NCBI GenBank assembly: GCA_034423195.1
Contig: DAOUIZ010000034.1
Coordinates: 1-64,000 of the forward strand
Source: CATOSK01 sp034423195
GTDB taxonomy: Bacteria; Chloroflexota; Dehalococcoidia; Lucifugimonadales; UBA3495
DNA length: 64,000 nt
Reading direction: 5' to 3'
Shown here: in pieces, positions 23,710 to 32,987 of the stretch
Layout of the letters: each line of letters starts with the position of its first letter
Numbering within the stretch: the first letter of the stretch is position 1
The notes under the pieces: model-generated
Database searches by the model: none
What the model was told of the DNA's origin: nothing
What the model saw: only the letters and a program-made list of their open reading frames with translations
Program-made: the position numbers and the translations under genes

Positions 23710-26700
23710 ATGAAGCTCCGTTACCTGCTCCCCAAACTCCGCCTGGGCGTGGCTGCTGTTGCGCTGCTGGGCCTGCTGGCCGCTGCCGCGACGGCGGCTT
23801 TTTTGCTTCCTGGGGCCGCTCGGGCCCAGGAGGAACCAGAGTACAAATACATTGATTTGGTAATGCTTTATGAACACGGGCCTTCCAGTAACCGCAGAGA
23901 TGTTGTATACCGTGTTCAAAATAATGGGACCGCGACAGCCACCGGCGTGACCGTATCATTTCTGCTCGAGGGCTTGGAAGCAAGTGCTGCGGATTTAGGC
24001 TCCAGCATTACAGGCATAGAGACTGTGAACAATATCAACCAGAGGCTTACATGGGAGATTGGCACTATACCACCGGGGGGCATCACCATAAATCCAGTGG
24101 TATTCAGCACAACACTCCACTCTAATACTCCCACGCTGTCTGTCGGCGAATACCGGGTCGGAGTCATAAACGCCACAGCTTCCTCAATTGAGCCTGAACC
24201 GGATTTATTGATGGGCAATAACGTCATAAAATTATATTCATTTGCTTATACAATTCCCCCAGCGTCATCCGAACACATGTCGCGTAATAGGCTGGGGCTC
24301 CTGCTGTCCGTAGACGACCTACGGCCGGACGCAGGAGACGATGTGACCTTCAGCTTGACCGCCCATAACTTCAATCCTGGGGCTACTGTTGGCTTCTCCT
24401 ACGCAATCACAGATATAACTATCAAGATGGAATTATCCGATGGACTGGAATTCTCCTCGGGCGGCCAGTCCATAACCTGGCGGCCGGACCCAGTGGATAC
24501 TCGTCTTCAGTATGACCCTAATCTTGACTTTCCCGCTTCTCGGGAAATTGATATACAGGCGCGACTGACCTCGAACAGCCTGGACGAAATCCCGCTGAGG
24601 AAGCGGTGCATCACCGCCTGGGTGGAGAACAGTAGCCCCCCACCCACCCTGAGTTACGCCCTAGGCAGCCTCAAGCAATGCCTGGGCGGCCCGCCGGTAC
24701 TGCTTGAGGAAGGCTCGGTAGCCTTTTTGACGTCGTTCCCTTGCATAGATGACAGCCATACCGATGCCCATCAATGCGAGAGCGTTCCCGGTGTTGCCGT
24801 AGCTGCGCGCCTGCCTTCTCGTCACGCAGATTACGTAGAATCCGGTGACTTCGACGCTAACCTGCGTTCCCATGGCGTGGGGCGCACGGACGAATTGGCA
24901 GCTGGTAGTACTAAGCGCACAGTCTTCCTGGACCCTGAGTCCGTCTTCATTCAAGTCAAAGACCCCGAGGGGCGCGTCCAGGACAGCCACTCACATAGCG
25001 TTTCTGACATTTCCTGGCAAACGGCTAGAAAGGCTATCAGCGGAAAGAATCGCGCGGTGGATGGCGTAACGATAACCTACACGCGGAAGGACATCAAAGA
25101 CAAAGATGCGTGGAATTCCCTGGGTCCCCGAACTCTGACCGTCACCAGGGCGGATGGAACGACGCCAGGAAAAGTGAAAATCCGTCTGAACAGCAGCGGA
25201 AACCAATTCTTTGATCTCAGCTCTGGGACGGCGACAAAAAACGCCTTTAATATAACCTCGGTGAGTACGTCGGTAACTCAGTATTTTGCCGAATTCGAGA
25301 CGCTGGGCACTTATTTCATAGACTATTCTTTAACGCTCACAGACTCCAGCAGCAACGCATACACCGACTCGGGCCGCTACACCTTCCACGTCGGCCCCAT
25401 AGCGGAACTGGAGGTGCGGGACGGCGGGGCCAGCCCTCACGCCGCCGCCGGCGAGAGCGCGCTGACGATAGTCGCCCTGAACAACGGGCCGGACACGGCC
25501 CCCGCCGCGCGGGTGACCGGGCTGCCCACCAGGGCGAAAGCGCTCCACACCAGCCAGGGCAGCTACGATCCGGATACCGGGGTATGGAACTTAGGCGAAC
25601 TGGAGGACAAGGACTTTCGCCGGGCGACGGGCAGACCCGAGGGGGCCACGCTGGTCCTGAGCGCGGCTGACGGAGACACGGCCGAAGTAGCCATTGCCAA
25701 CTCGCAAGACTACCAGGTGTGCATCGACAGCAGCGCCGAGGACGTGGACCTCTCTTCCCCTTCCGAGACTGCCTGCACCACCGAGGACTCCACCAACACC
25801 TGGCACACCACTCCCTACTACGACCACATTGCCGGCAACAACACGGCGGTCATCACGGCGGCCCGGGGCACGGACGGCGTCGGGCCGGGCGTGCCGGCCA
25901 ACCCCAGGGCGCAGACCGGGGCCACCGCCGTGATGTGGGACAAAGTCGACCTGCTGTACGGCCTGCCGGTGGAGCGCTACGAGGTGCAGTGGCTGGGCAA
26001 CGGCTGGACCACGCTGGACCGGGCGGTGTACGGGACCCGGTACGGGGATGCCGCGCCCAGCGGGCGGCGGGACTACCGGGTGCGGGCGGTGAACGCGGCG
26101 GGGACGCCGGGCCCCTGGTCCCGCAGCACCGCCACGGTGCAGGCCGGCCAGGCCGGCCCGCCGGTCAACCTGAGAGCGCAGGCCGACGGCAACAACGCCA
26201 TCGACCTGTTCTGGGACGCGCCCGAGGACGCGGGCGGGTCGGCCGTCACCGGCTACACGGTGCAGTGGTCCACGGAGGAGACCGGTCCCTGGAACAACGC
26301 GGGCAGCGCGACGGACCTCACCTTCAAGCACCGGGGGCTGCAGGTCGGGGCGGTGCGGTGGTACCGGGTGGCGGCACGGAACAGCGGCGGCCTGGGCCAT
26401 TGGTCGGAGTCGGTGATGGGGCAGACGGTGTCCGGCGTCCCCGACGCGCCCACCCTGACGGCCAGGACCCTGTCCGACTACGAAATAGAGCTGACCTGGA
26501 ACCAGCCGAAGGACAACGGGCAGCCCATCACCGGCTACCAGGTGGAGTTTTCGTCCGACGGCTCGGCGGAAAGCTGGAGCCGGCTGTCCGCGCCGGGGGC
26601 TGACGCCATCACCCACACCGACGACACCCTGCCGGCCAACACCCGGCGTTACTACCGGGTGCGGGCGGTGAACAGCGTGGGCGGCGGGGCCTGGTCGCGG

Positions 26701-27984
26701 ACGGTTTCGGCCATCACCCAGCTCACTCCGCCCGACGCGCCGTCGCTGACCAGCGTGGATGCAGACGGCCCCAACGCCATCATGGTGACCTGGCGCGAGC
26801 CCCACCATGTGGGCGACCTGAGCATCACCCAGTACCAGGTGCAATATGCCAAGAACCAGTACTCCGAGATCTGGCGCGGCCCGGCCACGCTGTCCGGCTC
26901 CACCCGGTCCTGGCGTCACACCGGGCTGAAGCCGGGGGAGACCTGGCACTACCAGGTGCGGGCCAGCAACGGCGGCGGCCGCTGGAGTCCCTGGTCCTAT
27001 TCCCTGTCGGCGACGACGGCTGCGGACAACGCCCCCAAGCCCGTGAGCGGCTTCAGCGCCCGGTACGACAAGGACCTGGACCAGATCACGCTGACGTGGA
27101 ACGACTCCTCCACCTCCGACGCGACAACGTGGTACGAGCTGGACCGGTCAGAAGACGGCAGCGACTGGCGCATGTTGAGTTCCAATCCGAGTTGCAGCGA
27201 GGGGAAGTGCTTCTATGCGGATACCGACCTGTGGCCCGGGGCCAAGCTGTACTACCGGGTCCGGGCGGCTAACATTCACGGTGAGGGACCGTGGTCCGGC
27301 CAGCAGTCGGCGACGAGGCCGCCCAATCCGCCGGGCGAGCCCCGGATCAACTGGATGGAATCCGACGGGTCCAACCACATCGTCATCGAATGGGAGCCGC
27401 CCTACGACGACGGCGGCGCGGACATCACCGGGTACCGGCTGCTGTGGTGCCGGGCCCTGGACGGCGCGGACGACAACCCCTGCCTGCTGGGGGAGAGCAA
27501 CTCTCCGGCCGATCCGCCGCGATACAGCGCTATCTCACTGGGGGCGTCGGCGCGGACCTACACCCACTCCGTCAGTCCCGGATACTTCTACTACTACCTG
27601 CTGCGGGCGACCAACGGCGGCAACCGCTGGAGCGAGTGGCAGGAACCCGACATCCAGTATGCCAGGACGTATGCTGGGGTGCCCTCCGCGCCGGGCCTGA
27701 CGGCCCGGGCCGTGGATTCCAGCCAGATCAAGCTGACCTGGACCAGGCCCAATTCCTACGGCTCAGAGATCAACAGCTACTGGCTGTACGTGTACTACGA
27801 GGGGGACAAGCTGTACGACTGGGACAACATCCTGGACGTCCTGACCATCCAGGGCAGCGAGGCCGAATACACCATCGAGGGCCTGGCTCCCGAGACCACC
27901 CGCTACTTCCGCATCCGCGCCCTCAACGACAACGGGGAGGGCAAATACTCCGTGCTGCGGCAGGCCACGACGCCTGCCAACTGA
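23710..27984 (+). CDS. Large secreted protein with DUF11-like and seven fibronectin type III domains
   Basis: 1,424 residues. A signal peptide (MKLRYLLPKLRLG, hydrophobic core, AARAQ cleavage) is followed by about 550 residues of DUF11/CARDB-like Ig folds. These begin around LVMLYEHGPSSNRRDVVY, PDAGDDVTFSLTAHNFNPG and LEVRDGGASPHAAAGESALT. Seven fibronectin type III domains then follow, with starts marked by VPANPRAQ, PPVNLRAQ, VPDAPTLTA, PPDAPSLTS, APKPVSGF, PPGEPRIN and VPSAPGLTA. Each contains the W (LTW/VTW/FWD) and a YYRVRA-type G-strand. No membrane anchor or sorting motif is seen at the C-terminus, so it is probably released or held by other proteins. Bases 23850-25390 are visibly less GC-rich than the rest, suggesting a mosaic origin. 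Likely an adhesion or matrix protein. Confidence 0.85.
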   Translation: MKLRYLLPKLRLGVAAVALLGLLAAAATAAFLLPGAARAQEEPEYKYIDLVMLYEHGPSSNRRDVVYRVQNNGTATATGVTVSFLLEGLEASAADLGSSITGIETVNNINQRLTWEIGTIPPGGITINPVVFSTTLHSNTPTLSVGEYRVGVINATASSIEPEPDLLMGNNVIKLYSFAYTIPPASSEHMSRNRLGLLLSVDDLRPDAGDDVTFSLTAHNFNPGATVGFSYAITDITIKMELSDGLEFSSGGQSITWRPDPVDTRLQYDPNLDFPASREIDIQARLTSNSLDEIPLRKRCITAWVENSSPPPTLSYALGSLKQCLGGPPVLLEEGSVAFLTSFPCIDDSHTDAHQCESVPGVAVAARLPSRHADYVESGDFDANLRSHGVGRTDELAAGSTKRTVFLDPESVFIQVKDPEGRVQDSHSHSVSDISWQTARKAISGKNRAVDGVTITYTRKDIKDKDAWNSLGPRTLTVTRADGTTPGKVKIRLNSSGNQFFDLSSGTATKNAFNITSVSTSVTQYFAEFETLGTYFIDYSLTLTDSSSNAYTDSGRYTFHVGPIAELEVRDGGASPHAAAGESALTIVALNNGPDTAPAARVTGLPTRAKALHTSQGSYDPDTGVWNLGELEDKDFRRATGRPEGATLVLSAADGDTAEVAIANSQDYQVCIDSSAEDVDLSSPSETACTTEDSTNTWHTTPYYDHIAGNNTAVITAARGTDGVGPGVPANPRAQTGATAVMWDKVDLLYGLPVERYEVQWLGNGWTTLDRAVYGTRYGDAAPSGRRDYRVRAVNAAGTPGPWSRSTATVQAGQAGPPVNLRAQADGNNAIDLFWDAPEDAGGSAVTGYTVQWSTEETGPWNNAGSATDLTFKHRGLQVGAVRWYRVAARNSGGLGHWSESVMGQTVSGVPDAPTLTARTLSDYEIELTWNQPKDNGQPITGYQVEFSSDGSAESWSRLSAPGADAITHTDDTLPANTRRYYRVRAVNSVGGGAWSRTVSAITQLTPPDAPSLTSVDADGPNAIMVTWREPHHVGDLSITQYQVQYAKNQYSEIWRGPATLSGSTRSWRHTGLKPGETWHYQVRASNGGGRWSPWSYSLSATTAADNAPKPVSGFSARYDKDLDQITLTWNDSSTSDATTWYELDRSEDGSDWRMLSSNPSCSEGKCFYADTDLWPGAKLYYRVRAANIHGEGPWSGQQSATRPPNPPGEPRINWMESDGSNHIVIEWEPPYDDGGADITGYRLLWCRALDGADDNPCLLGESNSPADPPRYSAISLGASARTYTHSVSPGYFYYYLLRATNGGNRWSEWQEPDIQYARTYAGVPSAPGLTARAVDSSQIKLTWTRPNSYGSEINSYWLYVYYEGDKLYDWDNILDVLTIQGSEAEYTIEGLAPETTRYFRIRALNDNGEGKYSVLRQATTPAN

Positions 27985-28237
27985 GGATGGGCGGCGGGTG
28001 GAACGGGGTTGCCGGAGCGCCAGGACTGGTCTGACCGGCAACTGGGTAGAGGGGCAGGGACGATCCCACCCGCCGTCAGTCCAGCAACAAAGGCATCCAG
28101 GTGGTCATGTGTGGTAAGGTGCTGCCGGAAATGACAGCGGCCTGGGCCAAGGCTGAAGCCGCTGTCAACGAGGCGTCGGCGATCCCCGTTCCGGGCGACT
28201 CCGGCGCCCCAACTTGCAGCAACCGGAGATTCGGCAC

Positions 28238-29272
28238 ATGACCATTGGCTTCACGAAGGTACGAGCCTGGCTGCTGATCCTGTCCGCGGCCCTGGTCTCG
28301 CCGGCAATTTTGCTCTCCCTCGCCTGCGGCGGGGGAGACAACACCCTGACCGTGTACTCGGGGAGGTCGCAAAACCTGGTGAACCCCATCCTGGACAGGT
28401 TCATCGAAGACAGCGGGATCAATATACAGGTGAAGTACGCCGGCAGCTCGGCCATCGCCGCCACGATCCTGGAAGAAGGCGAGAACACGCCGGCTGACGT
28501 GGTGTTCCTGCAGGACCCGGGATCGCTGGGCAGCCTGGCCCACGCCGGCCTGCTGGGAGAAATCCCCGAGGAACTGCTGGACAGGGTGGCGTCGGGGTTC
28601 CGCTCACCGGCGGGACAGTGGGTCGGCACGTCAGGACGGGCCCGCACGGTGGTATACAACACATCCGCCATTGATCCGGAAAAGGACCTGCCAGACTCCA
28701 TCCTGGGTTTCGCCGCCCCGGAGTGGGAGAACCGGGTCGGCTGGGCGCCATTGAACGCTTCCTTCCAGTCCTTTGTCACGGCGTTCCGGCTGAAGTGGGG
28801 TGATGAGGCGGCCCGGGCGTGGCTGGAAGGCATCCACAACAACGGGGCCCGCCAATACTCCAACAACACGACCACCGTGGCCGGCGTGGCCCGGGGCGAG
28901 GTGGACGTGGGGTTCGTGAACCACTACTACCTGCAGAGGTTCCTGGAGGAAGAAGGGGAAGGGTTCGGCGCGAGGAATCATTTCCTGGGGGGCGGAGACC
29001 CCGGCGCGCTGGTGCTGGTGGCCGGGGCGGGGATAACCAAGACCACCAAGAACCGGGAAGGAGCGGAGCAACTCGTTGGATACCTCCTTTCCGAAGAGGC
29101 GCAGACCTACTTCGCCGAGACGACCAAGGAGTACCCGCTCATTGAGGGGGTGGAACCCGTGGGCGACCTGCCTCCGCTGGAGTCGCTGGAACCACCAGAG
29201 GTGGACCTGGGCAACCTGACCGATTCCCGGGGCACGCTGTCCTTGTTGCGGGAGGTGGGCATCATACCGTGA
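28238..29272 (+). CDS. Iron(III) ABC-transporter substrate-binding lipoprotein
   Basis: 344 residues from the ATG at 28238. Lipobox LLSLAC. The mature protein starts GGGDNTLTVYSGRSQNLVNPIL, as in the Fbp/FutA/AfuA ferric-binding family. VGFVNHYYLQRF carries the paired tyrosines that bind Fe(III). YAGSSAIAATILEEG and PADVVFLQDPGSLGSL are also typical. No permease or ATPase gene is adjacent, so it depends on transporter parts encoded elsewhere. Confidence 0.9.
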   Translation: MTIGFTKVRAWLLILSAALVSPAILLSLACGGGDNTLTVYSGRSQNLVNPILDRFIEDSGINIQVKYAGSSAIAATILEEGENTPADVVFLQDPGSLGSLAHAGLLGEIPEELLDRVASGFRSPAGQWVGTSGRARTVVYNTSAIDPEKDLPDSILGFAAPEWENRVGWAPLNASFQSFVTAFRLKWGDEAARAWLEGIHNNGARQYSNNTTTVAGVARGEVDVGFVNHYYLQRFLEEEGEGFGARNHFLGGGDPGALVLVAGAGITKTTKNREGAEQLVGYLLSEEAQTYFAETTKEYPLIEGVEPVGDLPPLESLEPPEVDLGNLTDSRGTLSLLREVGIIP

Positions 29273-29403
29273 CGGTGGGACAATACCTCGCGGGCAACCG
29301 GGGGTTGGCTCCTGCTAAGTCAGATAGTGCGGGATCACCCTGCGGCCCCTTGCCCAATATCCGATGACGCCCGACCACCGGGGAATCTTGACCGTTCCAG
29401 GGG

Positions 29404-30581
29404 ATGGGGATGCGTTCAGCGGTTGAGGATGAGGTCAGAGAGCTGATCCGGCAGCATGGGCGGATTACATTTGCCCGGTTCATGCGGGCCTGCCTGTACT
29501 CTCCCGATGGCGGCTTTTATTCCGCCCGGGACGGCGGGATCAACAACCACTTTGGAACCTCTCCCACCAGCCACCCGGTCTTCGGGGCCCTGATAGCAAG
29601 GCAACTGGAGCAGATGTGGCGCCTCCTGGGAGAGCCTGCCGTTTTCCATGTTATCGAGGTGGGGTCCGGCGACGGCGCACTGGCCCGGTCCATCGCGGAT
29701 ACCTGCCGGGGTATAAATCCCCGGTTCGCCAGGGCGCTTTACTACGTCGCGGCGGACTACGAGCCTGGATTGGTCCAACTGCCTGAACACACCCTTGGCT
29801 GGGTCTCCGAGGCCGGAGATTCAATCTCCCCAGTGGAGGAAGGCCCGGACCTGGCAATCCAGCGGGTCAGGGCCGAGGGACTCAGGGCGTTCCGGAATGT
29901 CGTCGGCTGCGTCCTTTGCAACGAGTTGGTCGACAACTTCCCGGTCCACCGGTTCGCGATCCAGGAAGGAAGGGTCAAGGAGGTCTACGTCACATTGGAG
30001 AACGGGAATCTCGCCGAAGTCCTGGAGAGCCGTCTTCGCCCTGCATCGAAGACAGGCTGGCCGGCCTGGGCCTGTCCCTGCCCGAAGGGTATCGGGGCGA
30101 GGTCAACCTGGCCTTGGAGGACTGGACCCGCCAGATTTCCGTGGCCCTGGACCGGGGGGTTGTCCTCACCATCGACTACGGTGAGGCGGCCGCCGACCTC
30201 TACTCCCCGCAGAACGCCGGCGGCACGCTGGTCTGTTACAACCGGCACGCCGCGGGCAGCGACCCGTACCGGGACATTGGGCGGCAGGATATTACCTGCC
30301 AGGTGGACTTCACATCCCTCATGCGTATGGGCGACCGGCACGGCCTGGCCGCCGTGGGCTACACCACGCAGAGCCGGTTCCTGGAGAACCTGGGATTCTC
30401 CGGTTTCCTCGATGCGCTGCCGGAGCAGGGTCTATCCCACGCCCGAACGGAACTGAACCGGATGGCCATGATGACCCTGGTGGACCCGGAGGAGTACGGC
30501 GACTTCAAGGTACTGGCCCAGGCCAAGGGGATCGCCCCGGGCATGGAACTCCTGGGATTTAAGGGACAGGCTGAGCTCTAG
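29404..30581 (+). pseudogene. MidA-family (COG1565) SAM-dependent methyltransferase, frameshifted
   Basis: The first frame (from 29404) encodes ITFARFMRACLYSPDGGFY, the SAM site VIEVGSGDGALA and CNELVDNFPVHRF, ending around LAEVLES near 30030. From there the protein continues in the -1 frame as IEDRLAGLGLSLPEGYRGEV, VVLTIDYGEAA and QVDFTSLM, ending at 30581. Together this is about 392 residues, the normal MidA/NDUFAF7 length, so one base has been lost or gained between about 30025 and 30045. MidA/NDUFAF7 methylates an arginine of complex I in mitochondria. No homopolymer suggests programmed slippage. It may be a real null allele or an assembly error. Confidence 0.8.
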
Positions 30582-31873
30582 CTCGGGTGCTTGCTGAGCA
30601 TTATGAAGCCGCAGCTGTCCGGGGTGTTGCAGCCCGCCAGGGCAGTGTCGGCCCGGCCCGTCACCTGCCGCGGCCCTGCCGTCCCCCGAAGCTGCTCAAG
30701 GCTGTCCGAGAAGAGGCATGACCGGGTGCGTCCCGTCCCGTTGTTTCCGCCGCTGGAAAGGAAGGGATGGGGGCCTTCGACCCGGATGTCCTCGGCGTAG
30801 AAGTCGTGGGCCTCGCCCCACTTGACGCCGTGCCACTGGAAGCCTTCGAGGAACTGCTGGGTGAAGGTGAGGTAGCCGTCGTATGGGTTGAATATATCAA
30901 CATCGTCAGGCCCCAGCCCGGAACCTTCCCACATCTTCCGGGCCAGGCTGGCGACCGCCTCCTGGTGTTCCTCCAGGGTTGCCATGGTGCTCCTGCCCCG
31001 GCCGTTGTTCTGGGCATGGTTGAGGACGTAGGCGGGCTTTTGCCGCAGGTCCCTGGCCCGCTCGGCGGTGGTGAATATGAAGGCGGCGCAGGTATTGACC
31101 GGCCGGTCACAGTCATAAATCACCAGCGGCTCCTCGATCACCCGCCCGTTCAGGTAGTCCTCGCGGGTGAGCTGATAGGGCTCGTGGAGAGCGTAGTACC
31201 CCCAGGGAGTCATCAGGCCGTTCCGGCGCAGGTTCAGGCAGAGCGGGGCCAGGCCGTCGTGGGACTTGCCGTATTTCTGGCAGTACTGCAGGAAGACCAC
31301 CAGGTTGTTGAACATGGCGCCGTTCTGATAGCCCCAGGGCAGGGAAAAGGCGCTGGCGCCGGGGGCCTCCTGGTTGAGGTTCTGGGGATTGTTGTGCCCG
31401 TACCGGCCTTCAAGATTGACCATCGGGTACCACACCAGGGCGGTCTCGCATAGTCCGTCACCGACCGCCTGGGCGGCCAGGCCCATCATCGGGCCGATGT
31501 AGGGCGCGTCGGACTTGAGATACTTGACATTCTTCAACCCCAGCTCCCGCTGTATCCAGTCGGCTGAGGTGTAGGTCAGGCCGTCTTCCGTGTCGTAGGG
31601 GGGGTCGAAATAGGGGCGGGGCGCCCAGGTCTGCTCGGCGCGGGTCTCCCGGCTGGTGATAAGCCCGTCAATGTCGTCCAGCGACAGGCCCGCGTCGGCA
31701 ATCGCCTTCAGGCATGCCTCCTTGGTCAAGCCGCCGCAGCTCCGGTCCATGGTCACGCCGTCCCAGCGCCGGTCGATGTGAGACTGGCCCCAACCGACAA
31801 CGGCGACCTTGCCCCGGTGCTCCCAGACTCCCATGCCTTCCCGGTTTCTCATCCAGCTTGTGTCGCTAACCAT
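30578..31873 (-). CDS. Thiolase-like protein (lipid-transfer/SCP-x type) without catalytic cysteine
   Basis: 431 residues, ATG behind GAGGGAGC. It starts MVSDTSWMRNREGMG and then has the thiolase-fold opening GKVAVVGWGQSHIDRR and KEACLKAIADAGLSLDDIDGLI. The nucleophile elbow, normally NxxCASG, reads SDAPYIGPMM, and the GHP histidine region reads GGNNGTGRTRSC, so the Cys and His of ordinary thiolases are absent. With the DUF35 gene upstream it forms the thiolase-like/DUF35 pair known from archaeal HMG-CoA synthesis and from Ltp2-type retro-aldolases of steroid side chains. An aldol-type acyl-CoA reaction is more likely than thiolysis. It overlaps the convergent methyltransferase by 4 bases. 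Confidence 0.82.
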   Translation of the reverse strand: MVSDTSWMRNREGMGVWEHRGKVAVVGWGQSHIDRRWDGVTMDRSCGGLTKEACLKAIADAGLSLDDIDGLITSRETRAEQTWAPRPYFDPPYDTEDGLTYTSADWIQRELGLKNVKYLKSDAPYIGPMMGLAAQAVGDGLCETALVWYPMVNLEGRYGHNNPQNLNQEAPGASAFSLPWGYQNGAMFNNLVVFLQYCQKYGKSHDGLAPLCLNLRRNGLMTPWGYYALHEPYQLTREDYLNGRVIEEPLVIYDCDRPVNTCAAFIFTTAERARDLRQKPAYVLNHAQNNGRGRSTMATLEEHQEAVASLARKMWEGSGLGPDDVDIFNPYDGYLTFTQQFLEGFQWHGVKWGEAHDFYAEDIRVEGPHPFLSSGGNNGTGRTRSCLFSDSLEQLRGTAGPRQVTGRADTALAGCNTPDSCGFIMLSKHPS

Positions 31874-31976
31874 CTCAGCTCCCTCGTGCCCTCTGCGCTA
31901 TTGGCCGTGTCCTGAGTTCCGTTCCCCCTCCGGGGCCGCTCACCTCCGGGGTCGTGTCCGGCTCACTGGGGGCGGG

Positions 31977-32405
31977 CTAGGTGACCACCTGCCACTCGTG
32001 GACCAGCTGGCCGTTGCTGGTTTCTTCAAATATCAGTTCCACCTGGGCTCCAACCGGCACCTCGCCCGGCGGGGTGCCCGGAAGGTTGGACAGAAAGTTG
32101 ATGCCCGGGTCCTCGTCCAGGGTTATCACCGCGAAGTTGATGGGCTGCGCCGACCGGAACCCCCTGATGCGGGAGTCGCGGATCACCATGTAGACGTCGA
32201 TATGGCCCTTGCCTTCGACCTCTTTCCATTCCAGGTTGTCGGCGGAGCCGCACTTGTTGCACCGCTGGGCGGGCGGATAGTGCAGCCTCGCGCAGGCGGT
32301 GCAGTTCTGCAGGACCAGCCGCCGCTCGTTGCAGGCATCCCAGAAGGGCTTGGTCAGTTCATTTGGAACCGGGGCGGGTCTCTCAAGTCCTGGAATGGTT
32401 GACAT
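31977..32405 (-). CDS. DUF35 OB-fold protein with zinc ribbon
   Basis: 142 residues from the ATG at 32405, set by GGGAGGGGAG. The zinc ribbon is CTACARLHYPPAQRCNKC (CxxC...CxxC), followed by an OB fold (EGKGHIDVYMVIRDSRI, INFAVITLDED, GAQVELIFEE). It acts as the obligate partner of thiolase-like enzymes, bringing the acyl-CoA to the active site. The thiolase-like gene follows 104 bases downstream in the same direction. Confidence 0.88.
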   Translation of the reverse strand: MSTIPGLERPAPVPNELTKPFWDACNERRLVLQNCTACARLHYPPAQRCNKCGSADNLEWKEVEGKGHIDVYMVIRDSRIRGFRSAQPINFAVITLDEDPGINFLSNLPGTPPGEVPVGAQVELIFEETSNGQLVHEWQVVT

Positions 32406-32569
32406 GGTTCTCCCCTCCCGTGGGCTCTGGCATACCGCGTTGGCATTTCCTGTGCAATCCAACGCGGATTATATGTAGAGGATTTTTGCAGGTCAAAGGT
32501 GCTTGCCGGCCCTGGCCGGATTCGGCCCTGCGCCCGCCGGAGTCGCGGGCCAATATCCGGGCCGGAATG

Positions 32570-32929
32570 CTAGTCCCCGGCCGTTTTCCCGTTGATCCAC
32601 GGCTCGGCATGGCCGGCGTCCATCAGGACGAAATGGAACCCGGCCTCCAGGGCAAACTGGCGGTCCAGCTCCGTATCGCCCACGTGGTAGTAATCCTCGG
32701 CGGGAAAACGGGACTTCACGGCCGGGAGGTCCTGCTTGGCCGAGACGAAGCTGACCTCGATGCCGTGCCGGTCCCAAATGGCCTGCTGCACCGGAAGCGG
32801 CCGGTCGGAGGAACTGCCGATGATGCACCCATGCTCCCTGGCCTTCCTGACCATGCTCATGGTAATCGGCCCGGGAGGGTCTCCCGCTTCCAGGGTCCCG
32901 TCTATGTCGAAACTGACTAATACTGGCAA
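32570..32929 (-). CDS. Small HAD-family hydrolase
   Basis: 119 residues from a TTG at 32929 that follows AAGGGAGA; an ATG at 32947 is the alternative. Motif I is VSFDIDGTLEAG, motif II is IIGSSSDRP, and the motif IV region is YYHVGDTELDRQFA. A motif III lysine is plausible in VSAKQDLPAVK. It lacks a cap domain and is short for the superfamily. The second Asp of motif I is present (DxD), consistent with phosphatase activity; the substrate is unknown. Confidence 0.8.
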   Translation of the reverse strand: MPVLVSFDIDGTLEAGDPPGPITMSMVRKAREHGCIIGSSSDRPLPVQQAIWDRHGIEVSFVSAKQDLPAVKSRFPAEDYYHVGDTELDRQFALEAGFHFVLMDAGHAEPWINGKTAGD

Positions 32930-32987
32930 GAACGGTCTCCCTTCCATGATTTGAGGCACGAATTTGACTCGTGTTGAGGGCGCCGGC

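Noticed and set aside
24661..24990. Minus-strand frame within the FN3 protein gene, with a plausible helical C-terminus
   Set aside because: No ribosome site, and the plus-strand frame runs uninterrupted through it.
27985..28237. Possible riboswitch or structured leader before the iron-binding lipoprotein gene
   Set aside because: Only a distant GGCGGCGGGTGG/CCCACCCGCCGTC pairing is visible; no known riboswitch core was recognised.
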